64,000 nucleotides of DNA from Caproicibacterium amylolyticum (GCF_014467055.1 NZ_CP060696.1:620001-684000), one strand, 5' to 3'. Shown: positions 7,746-15,364, counted from the stretch's first letter. A program made the numbers and translations. Notes: a model not told the origin generated them from the sequence alone.

Positions 7746-8006
7746 TGTTAAATTCAACAAAATAAGCTTTCTAAGCAAAATCCCCAATTTGGGACACTTC
7801 TAAAAGTTTTTCGAAAAATTCCCGACCGGTTAAGGTCGGGAAATAGGGAATTAACGAATACACACTTGGCAGAGGCGTTTCGGCGGCAGTCACGAGAATA
7901 ACCTATACAGCGAAAATAGTCAACGCCTGCAGCAAAATCCATGGGGAAATCAGGTTAATGTCAATCATGCGCAAGTGCGGCTAATCTGTGAGCATTATAA
8001 ACGCAA
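7746..8006. other. Gene-free stretch, possible coding remnant
   Basis: Apart from the terminator hairpin at 7819-7842, I see no gene here. A plus-strand frame from about 7857 to 7982 stays open for some 40 codons (reads like ...EYTLGRGVSAAVTRIT...) but has no Shine-Dalgarno and no family I recognise. Confidence 0.35.
7819..7842 (-). terminator. Terminator downstream of the DUF3298-like gene
   Basis: Perfect stem TTCCCGACC-TTAACC-GGTCGGGAA on the minus strand followed by TTTTTCG. It lies 165 bases past the stop of the gene ending at 8007. Confidence 0.75.
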
Positions 8007-8708
8007 CTATTCGCTAGCAGAATTAAAACATTGCGGACGCCAGCCCACTGCAGCGTATGGGATGGTGAATACAACGATTCCCGTAGCATAAGGCGCAATG
8101 TCATATTGCTGATAATAAATTGCGATGCCGCAGCGGGTGAGATAATAGCTTTCTTTGTTGAAATTCTTTACAATCAGTTCCCGGTAATTTTCAAAATAAA
8201 TTCCGGGATTTTGCTGATATTGTTTGTCAGCCTGCTTAATAATCTGCTCTGTCAGTAATCCACAATAATCCTGATTGGCTGGGAACAGGCAGGCAAGCGG
8301 GACGTTTTTTCCGTTAGTAAGGTTCCAAGTGTCGGATGACCTGACCGTACCTCCATGAGCGCCGCCGGTATACTCGTACTGATCACGGTATACGCTGAGA
8401 TAGCAGTTCCAGTTGTAAGTTGTTTCATATTTTAGAACTGCGTCATAGGGATGGAAGGGAAATCCCTGCTCCAATGCGTCCTTATAATAGGCAATGGCCT
8501 GCTGATACAGTTCACCGGATGCATGCTGAGAAAATGCATCAACCTGCTTTTGAATTTCGGCATTGATGCAGGTTTGTACGGGTTCATTGTTCTGTAAGCA
8601 TATTTTGGGATAGGAAATGGCAAACGTAAGCATGGTTGTATTGTCGTATGTAAGAGTGCGTTTTGTTTTACACGTCTTAATAGATGCGTATGCGTTAAAA
8701 AAATTCAT
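8007..8708 (-). CDS. DUF3298/RsiV-PdaC-like domain protein
   Basis: A 233-residue protein whose C-terminal half matches the DUF3298 fold of anti-sigma factor RsiV and deacetylase PdaC. The motif YTGGAHGG is at about residues 113-120, followed by the TWNLTNGKNVPLACLFP strand-turn. In RsiV this fold binds lysozyme, but here there is no signal peptide, membrane segment or sigma-binding N-terminus. The protein therefore either acts inside the cell or has lost its export signal. ATG 8708 is well placed after GGAGG (8 bases). No adjacent ECF sigma gene exists, so an anti-sigma role is not supported by context. Confidence 0.65.
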   Translation of the reverse strand: MNFFNAYASIKTCKTKRTLTYDNTTMLTFAISYPKICLQNNEPVQTCINAEIQKQVDAFSQHASGELYQQAIAYYKDALEQGFPFHPYDAVLKYETTYNWNCYLSVYRDQYEYTGGAHGGTVRSSDTWNLTNGKNVPLACLFPANQDYCGLLTEQIIKQADKQYQQNPGIYFENYRELIVKNFNKESYYLTRCGIAIYYQQYDIAPYATGIVVFTIPYAAVGWRPQCFNSASE

Positions 8709-8880
8709 GAGCAGAGCCTCCGTTTTAGATTTTTATTATTTTATTCAATCAAAGCGGAGATTGACACAAAGTGGGGGAACGGAAATAACTGCGCTTTCAA
8801 TCAAAAAACAATAGTTTGACAGCCTTGTAAACTGGGATTGTTCGTTGGTTTGGAGTGATGGCGATTAACTACAATGAAAA

Positions 8881-8908
8881 ACGGCCCCTACTGTTAAGTA
8901 AGAACCGT
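8881..8908 (-). terminator. Terminator of the small gene
   Basis: On the minus strand, ACGGTTCTTAC (8898-8908), loop TTAACA, GTAGGGGCCGT (8881-8891): 11 pairs including G-T wobbles, followed by a T-run. Confidence 0.75.
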
Positions 8909-8914
8909 TACTTT

Positions 8915-9070
8915 TTATTCTTTGAGTGTTTCTATTTCATTTCGCAAGTCGTTAATCATGGAGCCGAGTTGGACCATTCGTTTCAAGTCTTTCGTTCGCT
9001 TGGCTTCCTGATAACCAGTGGTATACACGATCAATTTACTTTTTAGGATTGCTTTTGCGTTTTTGCACAT
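8915..9070 (-). CDS. Small hypothetical protein, 51 residues
   Basis: A short gene with a complete set of signals: GGAGG 6 bases before ATG 9070, a 51-codon frame, stop TAA at 8915 and an intrinsic terminator immediately after. The product begins MCKNAKAILKSKLIVYTTG and ends DLRNEIETLKE. It is strongly basic in the first two thirds, with an amphipathic C-terminal helix carrying leucine/isoleucine spacing (MINDLRNEIETL), suggestive of a small helical nucleic-acid- or protein-binding peptide. I recognise no family. It is transcribed in the same direction as its neighbours but has its own terminator. Confidence 0.6.
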   Translation of the reverse strand: MCKNAKAILKSKLIVYTTGYQEAKRTKDLKRMVQLGSMINDLRNEIETLKE

Positions 9071-9175
9071 GATGGTCCTCCATTCGCTGTTTTGTAGTTA
9101 ACGTGTGGTAATGTATGTGATGAAAAGAAATTGGAACAGGCCGCTTTTAAAAGCTGGATTGAAATAAACAAAAAA

Positions 9176-9193
9176 CCGCCCACAAATGGGCGG
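9176..9193 (-). terminator. Terminator of the cold-shock gene
   Basis: Minus strand CCGCCCA-TTTG-TGGGCGG then TTTTTTG, 18 bases past the csp stop codon. Confidence 0.85.
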
Positions 9194-9210
9194 CCAATGT
9201 TCAGTCTCAA

Positions 9211-9423
9211 TTATGCTGGGCGCACGTTGGTTGCGCGCATTTTGCTGCTGTTTTTGGGATCAGCTTCGACGTCATAGGTTACCTTTTGACCTTCTGCCAA
9301 GGTTTTAAAACCATCGCTCACGATGCTGGAGAAATGTACAAATACATCTCCGCTGCCGTCATCGTTGGAAATAAAACCAAATCCCTTAGCTTCGTTGAAC
9401 CATTTTACTGTACCGTTATTCAT
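9211..9423 (-). CDS. Cold-shock protein
   Basis: A 70-residue single OB-fold cold-shock domain protein, an RNA/ssDNA chaperone. RNP1 (KGFGFI, residues ~16-21) and RNP2 (VFVHF, ~30-34) are intact, as is [16 protein letters not shown] at the N-terminus. The start is ATG 9423, 9 bases after GGAGGT; an in-frame upstream extension (to 9495) lies in the hairpin leader and is unlikely to be translated. The gene has a strong promoter (9552-9580) and an unusually structured leader of about 120 nt, consistent with post-transcriptional or temperature-dependent control as in other csp genes. Confidence 0.95.
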   Translation of the reverse strand: MNNGTVKWFNEAKGFGFISNDDGSGDVFVHFSSIVSDGFKTLAEGQKVTYDVEADPKNSSKMRATNVRPA

Positions 9424-9547
9424 AAACAGGTACCTCCATAAATTTATTGAGTATTTTACAAGTAAAAAAAACTCACATTTTTTGTAAATTTTCACAGCGT
9501 GAATGACTTACAAAAAATGTGAGGCAATTCGTACATTAAAAATACTC
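9424..9547 (-). promoter_or_regulatory. csp leader with nested inverted repeats (attenuator or thermosensor candidate)
   Basis: The predicted 5' UTR contains a perfect 16-bp inverted repeat, CTCACATTTTTTGTAA (9472-9487) with TTACAAAAAATGTGAG (9508-9523). On the transcribed minus strand it is followed at once by eight T (9464-9471), the layout of an intrinsic terminator. An outer 9-bp pair, GAGTATTTT (9449-9457) with AAAATACTC (9539-9547), links the transcript 5' end to a point about 12 bases before the Shine-Dalgarno. Confidence 0.65.
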
Positions 9548-9551
9548 ATTT

Positions 9552-9580
9552 ATAATACCATAACTTTTTAAGAATGTCAA
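9552..9580 (-). promoter_or_regulatory. Promoter of the cold-shock gene
   Basis: Minus strand TTGACA (9575-9580), 17 bases, TATTAT (9552-9557). Start point near 9545. Confidence 0.8.
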
Positions 9581-9768
9581 GATATTATTTAAGATATTTT
9601 GCAAATACAGTATGAGTGGAAATAAATCTGCGCTATGGTATTTTATAATTTCAGATAACACACAAACTTATCTTTGCTTTTTCACACAGGCTCCTTTTAT
9701 TGTTCACTCAATCTTAACGTAACTTAATTATTATAAAGATTAACAGGGAATAAGAAGAATTTCTATGA

Positions 9769-9797
9769 TTGACAGAATGTTTTGTTCAGTCTATGAT
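9769..9797 (+). promoter_or_regulatory. Promoter of the FlxA-like gene
   Basis: TTGACA (9769-9774), 17 bases, TATGAT (9792-9797); SigA-type rather than the flagellar SigD type. Confidence 0.75.
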
Positions 9798-9837
9798 TGT
9801 AGTAAACAGATGTGTAAATTCGAAAGGGGAACCGTGT

Positions 9838-10200
9838 ATGAGCAGTTATTCAGTTGGAGCAGTCAGTGGGACAGGCAGCACTTCTGCAGCAGATACCAGT
9901 ACCGCACAGCAAATTGCACAGCTTAAAAAGGAAGAGCAGTCTTATGAAAAGCAGCTGACGAAGCTGAAGCAGGGCGGCGCCTCCAATGATGAAACACAGC
10001 AGCAGATACAGCTTCTGCAGAATAAAATTCAAAATATCCAGCAGAAAATTCAGGAGCTGCAGGGCACTTCTTCGCAGTCAACAGCTGCTGCTGTACAGCA
10101 AAGTGACGCTGCACAGCAGCAGACACAACAGACGGCTGCCGTTTCCGGCAGTGTCCCAGCTAATTCGGATGGTACACACACAGTGGATATTTTGCTGTAA
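9838..10200 (+). CDS. FlxA-like coiled-coil protein
   Basis: A 120-residue cytoplasmic protein with a central coiled coil (about residues 22-78, rich in Gln/Lys/Glu with heptad-spaced Leu/Ile). Low-complexity Ser/Ala/Gln segments flank the coil. The profile matches the FlxA-like family, which in E. coli is a flagellar-regulon protein of unknown role. The start is ATG 9838 after GAAAGGGGA; the upstream in-frame ATG (9769) overlaps the promoter. No flagellar genes are nearby, so a link to motility is only suggestive. A strong terminator follows. Confidence 0.6.
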   Translation: MSSYSVGAVSGTGSTSAADTSTAQQIAQLKKEEQSYEKQLTKLKQGGASNDETQQQIQLLQNKIQNIQQKIQELQGTSSQSTAAAVQQSDAAQQQTQQTAAVSGSVPANSDGTHTVDILL

Positions 10201-10220
10201 TTTTAGTAGATGGACAAGGA

Positions 10221-10250
10221 AGTCCGCGGGCAGTTCCCGCGGACTTTTTT
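10221..10250 (+). terminator. Terminator after FlxA-like gene
   Basis: AGTCCGCGGG-CAGTT-CCCGCGGACT followed by a T-run. Confidence 0.9.
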
Positions 10251-10278
10251 GTAGAAACAAGAGAAAAGAGGGAGCTTT

Positions 10279-10551
10279 ATGAACGAAACACTATCGCACC
10301 TTTTAGATGATGCACGAAAAGACAATACGTTAAAAGAAGCTCTGCTTGCAACTCGCAAGGCAGAGGACCCCATGGATGCTTTTTGCATTTGTGCGACTGC
10401 GCATGGCTATCCGGTAACGGTAGGGGAACTGTTTGAGATGGGTGAGCAGTTTACAGACGATATTTTCTGCAGCTGCAACGGCCGTGCCGAGGAACCGATT
10501 GCAGAGTGGTCGGATGCATACGAAACTTTTTTTGCTGCGCTTGCAAACTGA
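10279..10551 (+). CDS. Nif11-like domain small protein
   Basis: A 90-residue acidic protein. Residues 8-52 (LDDARKDNTLKEALLATRKAEDPM... then AHGYPVTVGEL) fit the Nif11 / N-formylated leader-peptide domain seen in RiPP precursors and in free-standing proteins. The tail is acidic and contains Cys residues (CSCNG) near position 74. There is no Gly-Gly cleavage site with a clear core peptide and no LanM, cyclodehydratase or export gene nearby, so it is more likely a free-standing relative than a functional natural-product precursor. GAGGGAG lies 6 bases before ATG 10279. It sits convergent to dinB, with only 4 bases between the stops. Confidence 0.55.
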   Translation: MNETLSHLLDDARKDNTLKEALLATRKAEDPMDAFCICATAHGYPVTVGELFEMGEQFTDDIFCSCNGRAEEPIAEWSDAYETFFAALAN

Positions 10552-10555
10552 AAGT

Positions 10556-11815
10556 TTACTTTGCGGGCGCTTCTGCCGCTGGGGGCAGCGCAGAAAGCCG
10601 ATTTCCCTGAAATTCTGCCAGCATCATGTCTTCCAGCAGAACCGCCGGACGTACACAGGCGGTGCCGTAGCGTTTTTTTAGGTTATCGACTGCGGCATCC
10701 AGCTTTTCCGCACGCTCTCGAGAAGATTCATTGCTGAAAAGACTGGTTTGCACGCACTGTTCGGCAGAAACAAAATCGGACACTGTAATTCCCACGCTGC
10801 GCAGTGGGCGTATCCAGTGATAATTTGTTTGGAATAGTGCATAGGCGTCTTCTGCAATTTCCCGGGTGATGTTGGTGTATTCCTGCCGCGCATGCTGCCG
10901 CGTAAAGGAATGCAGGGCAGTATCCCGCACACCAATGGAAACTGTGCGCGCAAGAAAGCCCTGTTCCCGCAGGCGGCGTGCGACACTGTCCGCTAATACC
11001 AGAAAAACCCGCTTAACATCTTCATTGCAGGTCAAATCCCGCGGAGTGGTGGTTGAATTGCCGATGGATTTCACTGCCGGTTTGCTGCCCCAATGTTCAA
11101 CAGGGGAAGTGTCCATACCATTGGCGTAGCGCCACAGAACGTCACCGCCTTTGCCAAAGCGGGTCTGCAGCACTTTCTGCGGCATGGCGGCAAGGTCACC
11201 GATGGTATGCACACCGTATTCCAGTAACTTTTTCTGCGTTGCCTTGCCAACAAAAAGAAGATTCTCCACCGGCAGCGGCCAAATGCGGCTTTTCCAGTCA
11301 TTGTGCAGGAAAACGGTGGTTGCATCCGGCTTCTTGTAGTCACTGCCCAGTTTTGCAAAGACTTTGTTCCAGCTGACACCGACGCTGACGGTAATGCCCA
11401 ACTTGTCGTGAATACGGCAGCGGATTTCATTTGCGGTGCGGATGCCCTGTTCGGGGGAGGAAACGCTTCCGGTAATGTCCAGCCATGCTTCGTCCAGCCC
11501 AAAAGGTTCTACCTGGTCAGTGTACTGCAGGTAAATTTCCCGCGCACGTTTGGAGTATTGCACGTACAGTGGAAAGCGGGGCGGCAGCACAATTAAATCG
11601 GGACATTTTCTGCGCGCCAGCCACAGTGCTTCCCCGGTGGCGACGCCGCATTGTTTGGCAAGCTGATTTTTTGTTAAAATAATGCCATGGCGTTTTTCCG
11701 GGTCACCGCCTACTGCGAAGGGCTTGCCCTGCAGTTCCGGATGGTAAAGTGCTTCCACAGAAGCATAGAAGCAGTTGCAGTCACTGTGCAGAATGATGCG
11801 GTCCAATGGTTTCAC
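10556..11815 (-). CDS. dinB: Y-family DNA polymerase (DNA polymerase IV type)
   Basis: Error-prone translesion polymerase. Palm metal ligands are visible as D12 (SDCNCFYASVE) and D108-E109 (FGLDEAWLDITG). The little-finger domain spans about 245-350, and QTSLF at 356-360 is a good beta-clamp-binding motif. The 419 residues are slightly longer than E. coli DinB (351), with a C-terminal tail after the clamp motif. The ATG at 11815 follows AAAGAGGTGAAACC. The promoter (11845-11873) carries an SOS-box-like sequence at the start point, so LexA control is likely. The unusual Cys residues in the first strand (DCNCF) are as read from the sequence. Confidence 0.93.
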   Translation of the reverse strand: MKPLDRIILHSDCNCFYASVEALYHPELQGKPFAVGGDPEKRHGIILTKNQLAKQCGVATGEALWLARRKCPDLIVLPPRFPLYVQYSKRAREIYLQYTDQVEPFGLDEAWLDITGSVSSPEQGIRTANEIRCRIHDKLGITVSVGVSWNKVFAKLGSDYKKPDATTVFLHNDWKSRIWPLPVENLLFVGKATQKKLLEYGVHTIGDLAAMPQKVLQTRFGKGGDVLWRYANGMDTSPVEHWGSKPAVKSIGNSTTTPRDLTCNEDVKRVFLVLADSVARRLREQGFLARTVSIGVRDTALHSFTRQHARQEYTNITREIAEDAYALFQTNYHWIRPLRSVGITVSDFVSAEQCVQTSLFSNESSRERAEKLDAAVDNLKKRYGTACVRPAVLLEDMMLAEFQGNRLSALPPAAEAPAK

Positions 11816-11827
11816 CTCTTTTTAACT

Positions 11828-11873
11828 GAACATACGTTTAAAATATTATAGCACACACGTTCAAAAATAACAA
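11828..11873 (-). promoter_or_regulatory. dinB promoter with SOS-box-like site
   Basis: Minus strand TTGTTA (11868-11873), 17 bases, TATAAT (11845-11850). GAACATACGTTT at 11828-11839 differs by one base from the Firmicute LexA core GAAC-N4-GTTC and covers the expected start point. A weaker half-site, GAACGTGTGTGC, lies in the spacer. Confidence 0.6.
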
Positions 11874-12000
11874 CTGCTGTTTTTCACAAAGCAGCGGGGA
11901 AAAAGCAACTGTTCTTCATTTTCGGCGATTGCTCTTAAAAATTTGTTCATTCTGAAAAATGTTGCCAAAAAACCGCATGAAGGCAGGAAAAGGAATACGG

Positions 12001-12056
12001 AAAAAATCAAATAATTTGATTTTTTACAAGACAAATGGCTCGTGATTTGTTATAAT
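12001..12056 (+). promoter_or_regulatory. Hydrogenase promoter with upstream inverted repeat
   Basis: TATAAT at 12051-12056 has a weak -35 AAGACA (12028-12033) at 17 bases. Just upstream is a perfect 11-bp AT-rich inverted repeat, AAAAAATCAAA-TAA-TTTGATTTTTT (12001-12025), centred near -50, a position typical of an activator or redox regulator site. The regulator is unknown. Confidence 0.5.
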
Positions 12057-12123
12057 AGGAACGAGTACAGTGTGATAAACTTTTGTCAAGCAAGAGTCAG
12101 TAGATGAAAAAGGAGAATGTCGA

Positions 12124-13635
12124 ATGGCAATCAGAGGAGTTCACTCTTCCGTTACGGATATCCGCCGCCGGGTTTTTACAGAGGTGGCGCGTCTGGCATA
12201 TGAGGGGGGCGACTATTCCCGTATAGAAGAAATCCCCTACAAAATTGTTCCCGGTGAACGTGCAAGCTACCGCAACAGCATTTTTCTGGAGCGTGCAATC
12301 GTTGGCGAGCGCCTGCGGCTCGCTATTGGTCTGCCGCTGCGCTCTGTTGAGCAGCATGCACCGGTTTATGACGGGGTGGTGGAAAGCGCCATTGCCGAAA
12401 AATATTATGATCCGCCGCTGGTGAATGTAATCAAGTTTGCCTGCAATGCCTGCCCCGAAAAAACAGTGCATATCACAGAGATGTGCCAGAACTGTCTGGA
12501 ACACCCCTGCAGGGAAGTCTGCCCGAAGCACGCAATTTCCGGTGAAGACGGGAAAAGTGTCATTGACCAGGATGCCTGTATTAAATGCGGCCGCTGCATT
12601 ACAGTCTGCCCTTACAACGCAATTATTAAGGTAGAGCGTCCCTGCGCTTCTGCCTGCGGCATGGATGCTATTTCTTCCGATGAACTTGGCCGTGCGACTA
12701 TTAATTATGAAAAGTGTGTTTCCTGTGGTCAGTGTCTGGTAAGCTGCCCATTTGGTGCGATTTCCGATAAAGGTCAAATTTTCCAGGTGGTACATGCCAT
12801 CAAGCAGGAAAATGAAATTTATGCTGCGGTTGCACCGGCATTTGTCGGTCAGTTTGGCCCGAAGATGACTCCGGAAAAACTGCGTGGCGCATTCCAGGAG
12901 CTTGGCTTTACCGATGTGGCGGAGGTCGCTGTTGGTGCTGACCTGTGCACGATTGAAGAAGCAAATGACTTTCTGGAGAATGTACCGGAAAAACTGCCGT
13001 TTCTGGCGACTTCCTGTTGCCCGGCATGGTCCGTAATGGCGAAAAAGGAATTTCCGGAGTACGAAAAGTGTATTTCCATGGCACTTACCCCGATGGTGCT
13101 GGCAGCGCGCCGTTTGAAGAAGGAGCACCCAAACTGCAAGGTTGTGTTTGTTGGCCCCTGCGCGGCGAAAAAGCTGGAAGCCAGCCGCCGCACGATCCGC
13201 AGTGATGTGGACTTTGTGCTGACTTTTGAAGAGGTCATGGGAATGTTTGAGGCAAAGAATGTTGACCTTGGCGGCGACATTCCGGACAGCGAACTGAATG
13301 AGGCTACTGCGGCAGGCCGCGGTTTTGCGGTCAGCGGCGGTGTTGCCAATGCGGTTGTGGAAGCAATCAAGAAGATTGCCCCGGAGCGTGAGGTGAAAGT
13401 GCAGGCAGCACAGGGCCTGAAGGACTGCCGCCAGATGCTTCGGCTGGCAAAGGCGGGCAAGCTGAACGGTTATCTGCTGGAAGGTATGGCATGTCCGGGC
13501 GGCTGTGTTGCCGGTGCCGGCACACTGCAGCCAGTGGCAAAATCTACTGCGCTGGTCAATATGTATAAGAATAAGGCGGACAAAAAGAATGCGCTGGACA
13601 GCAAGTACAGCGACATTGCGGACAAGCTTGACTGA
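12124..13635 (+). CDS. Monomeric [FeFe]-hydrogenase, group B-like
   Basis: A 503-residue cytoplasmic iron-only hydrogenase-type protein that would couple ferredoxin oxidation to H2. An N-terminal region of about 100 residues precedes CxxC (C107, C110) and C121-x2-C-x4-C-x3-C. Two ferredoxin-like sets follow (C152... and C198...), so three or more [4Fe-4S] clusters are expected. H-cluster motifs: TSCCPAW (296-302), GPCAAKK (344-350) and MACPGGC (455-461). The Cys set C298, C299, C346, C457 and C461 corresponds to the C. pasteurianum CpI ligands and proton-path Cys. GPCAAKK instead of MPCTAKK and the missing NADH-type N-terminus point to group B, whose physiology is little known. No maturation genes (hydEFG) lie nearby. 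AAAAGGAGAATGTCG precedes ATG 12124. Confidence 0.9.
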   Translation: MAIRGVHSSVTDIRRRVFTEVARLAYEGGDYSRIEEIPYKIVPGERASYRNSIFLERAIVGERLRLAIGLPLRSVEQHAPVYDGVVESAIAEKYYDPPLVNVIKFACNACPEKTVHITEMCQNCLEHPCREVCPKHAISGEDGKSVIDQDACIKCGRCITVCPYNAIIKVERPCASACGMDAISSDELGRATINYEKCVSCGQCLVSCPFGAISDKGQIFQVVHAIKQENEIYAAVAPAFVGQFGPKMTPEKLRGAFQELGFTDVAEVAVGADLCTIEEANDFLENVPEKLPFLATSCCPAWSVMAKKEFPEYEKCISMALTPMVLAARRLKKEHPNCKVVFVGPCAAKKLEASRRTIRSDVDFVLTFEEVMGMFEAKNVDLGGDIPDSELNEATAAGRGFAVSGGVANAVVEAIKKIAPEREVKVQAAQGLKDCRQMLRLAKAGKLNGYLLEGMACPGGCVAGAGTLQPVAKSTALVNMYKNKADKKNALDSKYSDIADKLD

Positions 13636-13664
13636 TTTCTGTAAACAAACAATAAATTTCGTTT

Positions 13665-13705
13665 GATGCCTTGTCCGGCAGGCTTGCCGGCGAGGCATCT
13701 TTCAT
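13665..13705 (+). terminator. Terminator after hydrogenase gene
   Basis: Two-part stem: GATGCCTTG (13665-13673) with CGAGGCATC (13691-13699), enclosing CCGGCA/TGCCGG; tail TTTCAT. Its 3' arm also supplies the only GAGG near the mutY start. Confidence 0.75.
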
Positions 13706-14773
13706 ATGGATAAAAAAATTATGAATATGAATCAAATCGTTCAGCCGCTGCTGCAGTGGTTCGAGCAGAATAAACGGGATTTACCGTGGCGGCACAACTG
13801 TACGCCGTACCGCGTGTGGGTTTCAGAAATCATGCTCCAGCAGACACGTGTGGAAGCGGTTAAAGGGTATTTCAGCCATTTTTTACAGGCGGCACCGGAT
13901 ATTCCTGCGCTGGCCGCACTTCCGGAGGAAAAACTGCTGAAGCTGTGGGAAGGACTTGGCTACTATTCCCGCGCACGCAACCTGCAGAAAGCGGCAAAAC
14001 AAATTATGGAACAGTACGGTGGAAATATGCCGGCAGTTTATGAACAGCTGCTTACCTTACCCGGAATCGGCAGCTACACTGCCGGTGCAGTTGCATCGAT
14101 TGCATTTGGGCTGCCTGTTCCTGCGGTGGATGGCAACGTTCTGCGCGTTTGGATGCGGCTTACCGCAGACCATGCGGATATTGCCGACCTAAGAACAAAA
14201 CGGCAGACAGAAGCGGCACTGCAACCGCTGATGCCGGCGGAACACAGCGGTGCGTTTAATCAGGCACTGATGGAGCTGGGTGCGATGGTGTGTGTGCCGA
14301 ATGCGGCTCCAAAATGCAGCAGCTGTCCGCTGGCGGAATTTTGTGAAGCGCATCGTCAGGGAACCGAATTGCAGTTTCCGGTGAAAAAACCGAAGCCGCC
14401 GCGCCGTGTGGAACAGCGGACAATCCTGCTGCTGGAGCAGGAGGGCAGGCTGGCACTGCGCAGGCGTCCGCCTAAGGGACTGCTGGCATCTTTGTGGGAG
14501 CTGCCGGGCTTTGGCGGCGCATTAACGCAGGAGCAGGCAGTGGAAGCGGTACGCTCCCTTGGGTTGGAGCCGGTGCGGCTGAAACCGCTGCCGCCTGCAA
14601 AGCATATTTTCACGCATATTGAATGGCACATGACCGGTTGGCGGGTGTGGCTGGCACCCCTGCCGGAAGCGCAGAAGCTGACTTGGGCGGATGCGGATGA
14701 GCTGCGGGCCGGCTACCCGCTGCCCAGTGCATTTCGGCCGTTTCTGCGGGAGTTTTTGCAGGCAGAAAAGTAA
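13706..14773 (+). CDS. mutY: A/G-specific adenine DNA glycosylase
   Basis: Removes adenine mispaired with 8-oxoguanine. The HhH-GPD fold shows catalytic E41 in SEIMLQQTRVE, the hairpin LPGIGSYTAGAVASIAFG and the conserved Asp in PAVDGNV. The [4Fe-4S] loop reads C-x7-C-x2-C-x5-C (VPNAAPKCSSCPLAEFC), one residue longer in the first spacer than the usual C-x6-C. A C-terminal NUDIX-like domain (about 235-350, GLLASLWELPGF) recognises the oxidised base. The 355 residues match the family. The start is uncertain: ATG 13706 has only a GAGG inside the preceding terminator, and ATG 13724 or 13730 are alternatives. Confidence 0.94.
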   Translation: MDKKIMNMNQIVQPLLQWFEQNKRDLPWRHNCTPYRVWVSEIMLQQTRVEAVKGYFSHFLQAAPDIPALAALPEEKLLKLWEGLGYYSRARNLQKAAKQIMEQYGGNMPAVYEQLLTLPGIGSYTAGAVASIAFGLPVPAVDGNVLRVWMRLTADHADIADLRTKRQTEAALQPLMPAEHSGAFNQALMELGAMVCVPNAAPKCSSCPLAEFCEAHRQGTELQFPVKKPKPPRRVEQRTILLLEQEGRLALRRRPPKGLLASLWELPGFGGALTQEQAVEAVRSLGLEPVRLKPLPPAKHIFTHIEWHMTGWRVWLAPLPEAQKLTWADADELRAGYPLPSAFRPFLREFLQAEK

Positions 14774-14805
14774 ATTTGAAAGAAAAGAGAAAGTATTGTA
14801 TTATT

Positions 14806-15342
14806 ATGTTTAGATCTATGGAAAAAAGCGAGTTTCAGCTCGTTTATCAGATTATGAAAGAATCATTCCCCGAAAGCGAGCGGCGCCCCATGGAAGCGCA
14901 GAAAAAACTCTTAGGAGAAAAAGATTACCATGTTGCTGTATGTGAACAAAATGGACTGCTGGGTGGGTTCCTGGCTTCCTGGCAGTTAAAGGACTTTCGG
15001 TTCATAGAGCACTTTGCGGTTGACCCACAACTGCGCAACCATGGTTTGGGTTGGAGAATGCTGCGCACCTTTTTACAGGCAGATTCCGCTCAAACAGTGC
15101 TGGAGGTTGAACCACCCCAAACAGAGCTTGCGAAGCGCCGTATTCAGTTTTACAAACGAAATGGTTTTTACCTGAATTCCTACAGCTATCATCAGCCGCC
15201 GATGGCTGATGGGCAGAAGCCGATCCCGCTGATGATCATGTCCTCTGGCAAAGCTTTGAATCCTCAGGAATTTCAGTGCTTTCGCGGAGAAGTTTACAAA
15301 AAAGTGTACCGGGTTGCGCCGAATGGTTTGAATCCGGCTTGA
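14806..15342 (+). CDS. GNAT family N-acetyltransferase
   Basis: Acetyl-CoA-dependent acyltransferase of about 178 residues; the acceptor is unknown. The GNAT core is visible: beta4 FIEHFAVDPQLRNHGLGWRML gives motif A with the Q/R-x-x-G-x-G/A pyrophosphate loop (RNHGLG). The later KRRIQFYKRNGFYLNSY segment is motif B. A TTG at 14776 opens the same frame directly after mutY but has no Shine-Dalgarno; I prefer ATG 14806 behind a purine-rich stretch, with ATG 14818 also possible. It is probably co-transcribed with mutY. Confidence 0.8.
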   Translation: MFRSMEKSEFQLVYQIMKESFPESERRPMEAQKKLLGEKDYHVAVCEQNGLLGGFLASWQLKDFRFIEHFAVDPQLRNHGLGWRMLRTFLQADSAQTVLEVEPPQTELAKRRIQFYKRNGFYLNSYSYHQPPMADGQKPIPLMIMSSGKALNPQEFQCFRGEVYKKVYRVAPNGLNPA

Positions 15343-15364
15343 CAGTTCGTACAGAAAGGAAAAA

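Noticed and set aside
12097..13698. 533-codon minus-strand frame opposite the hydrogenase gene
   Set aside because: Shadow of the hydrogenase gene; Cys/His/Arg-rich with no recognisable domain or ribosome site.
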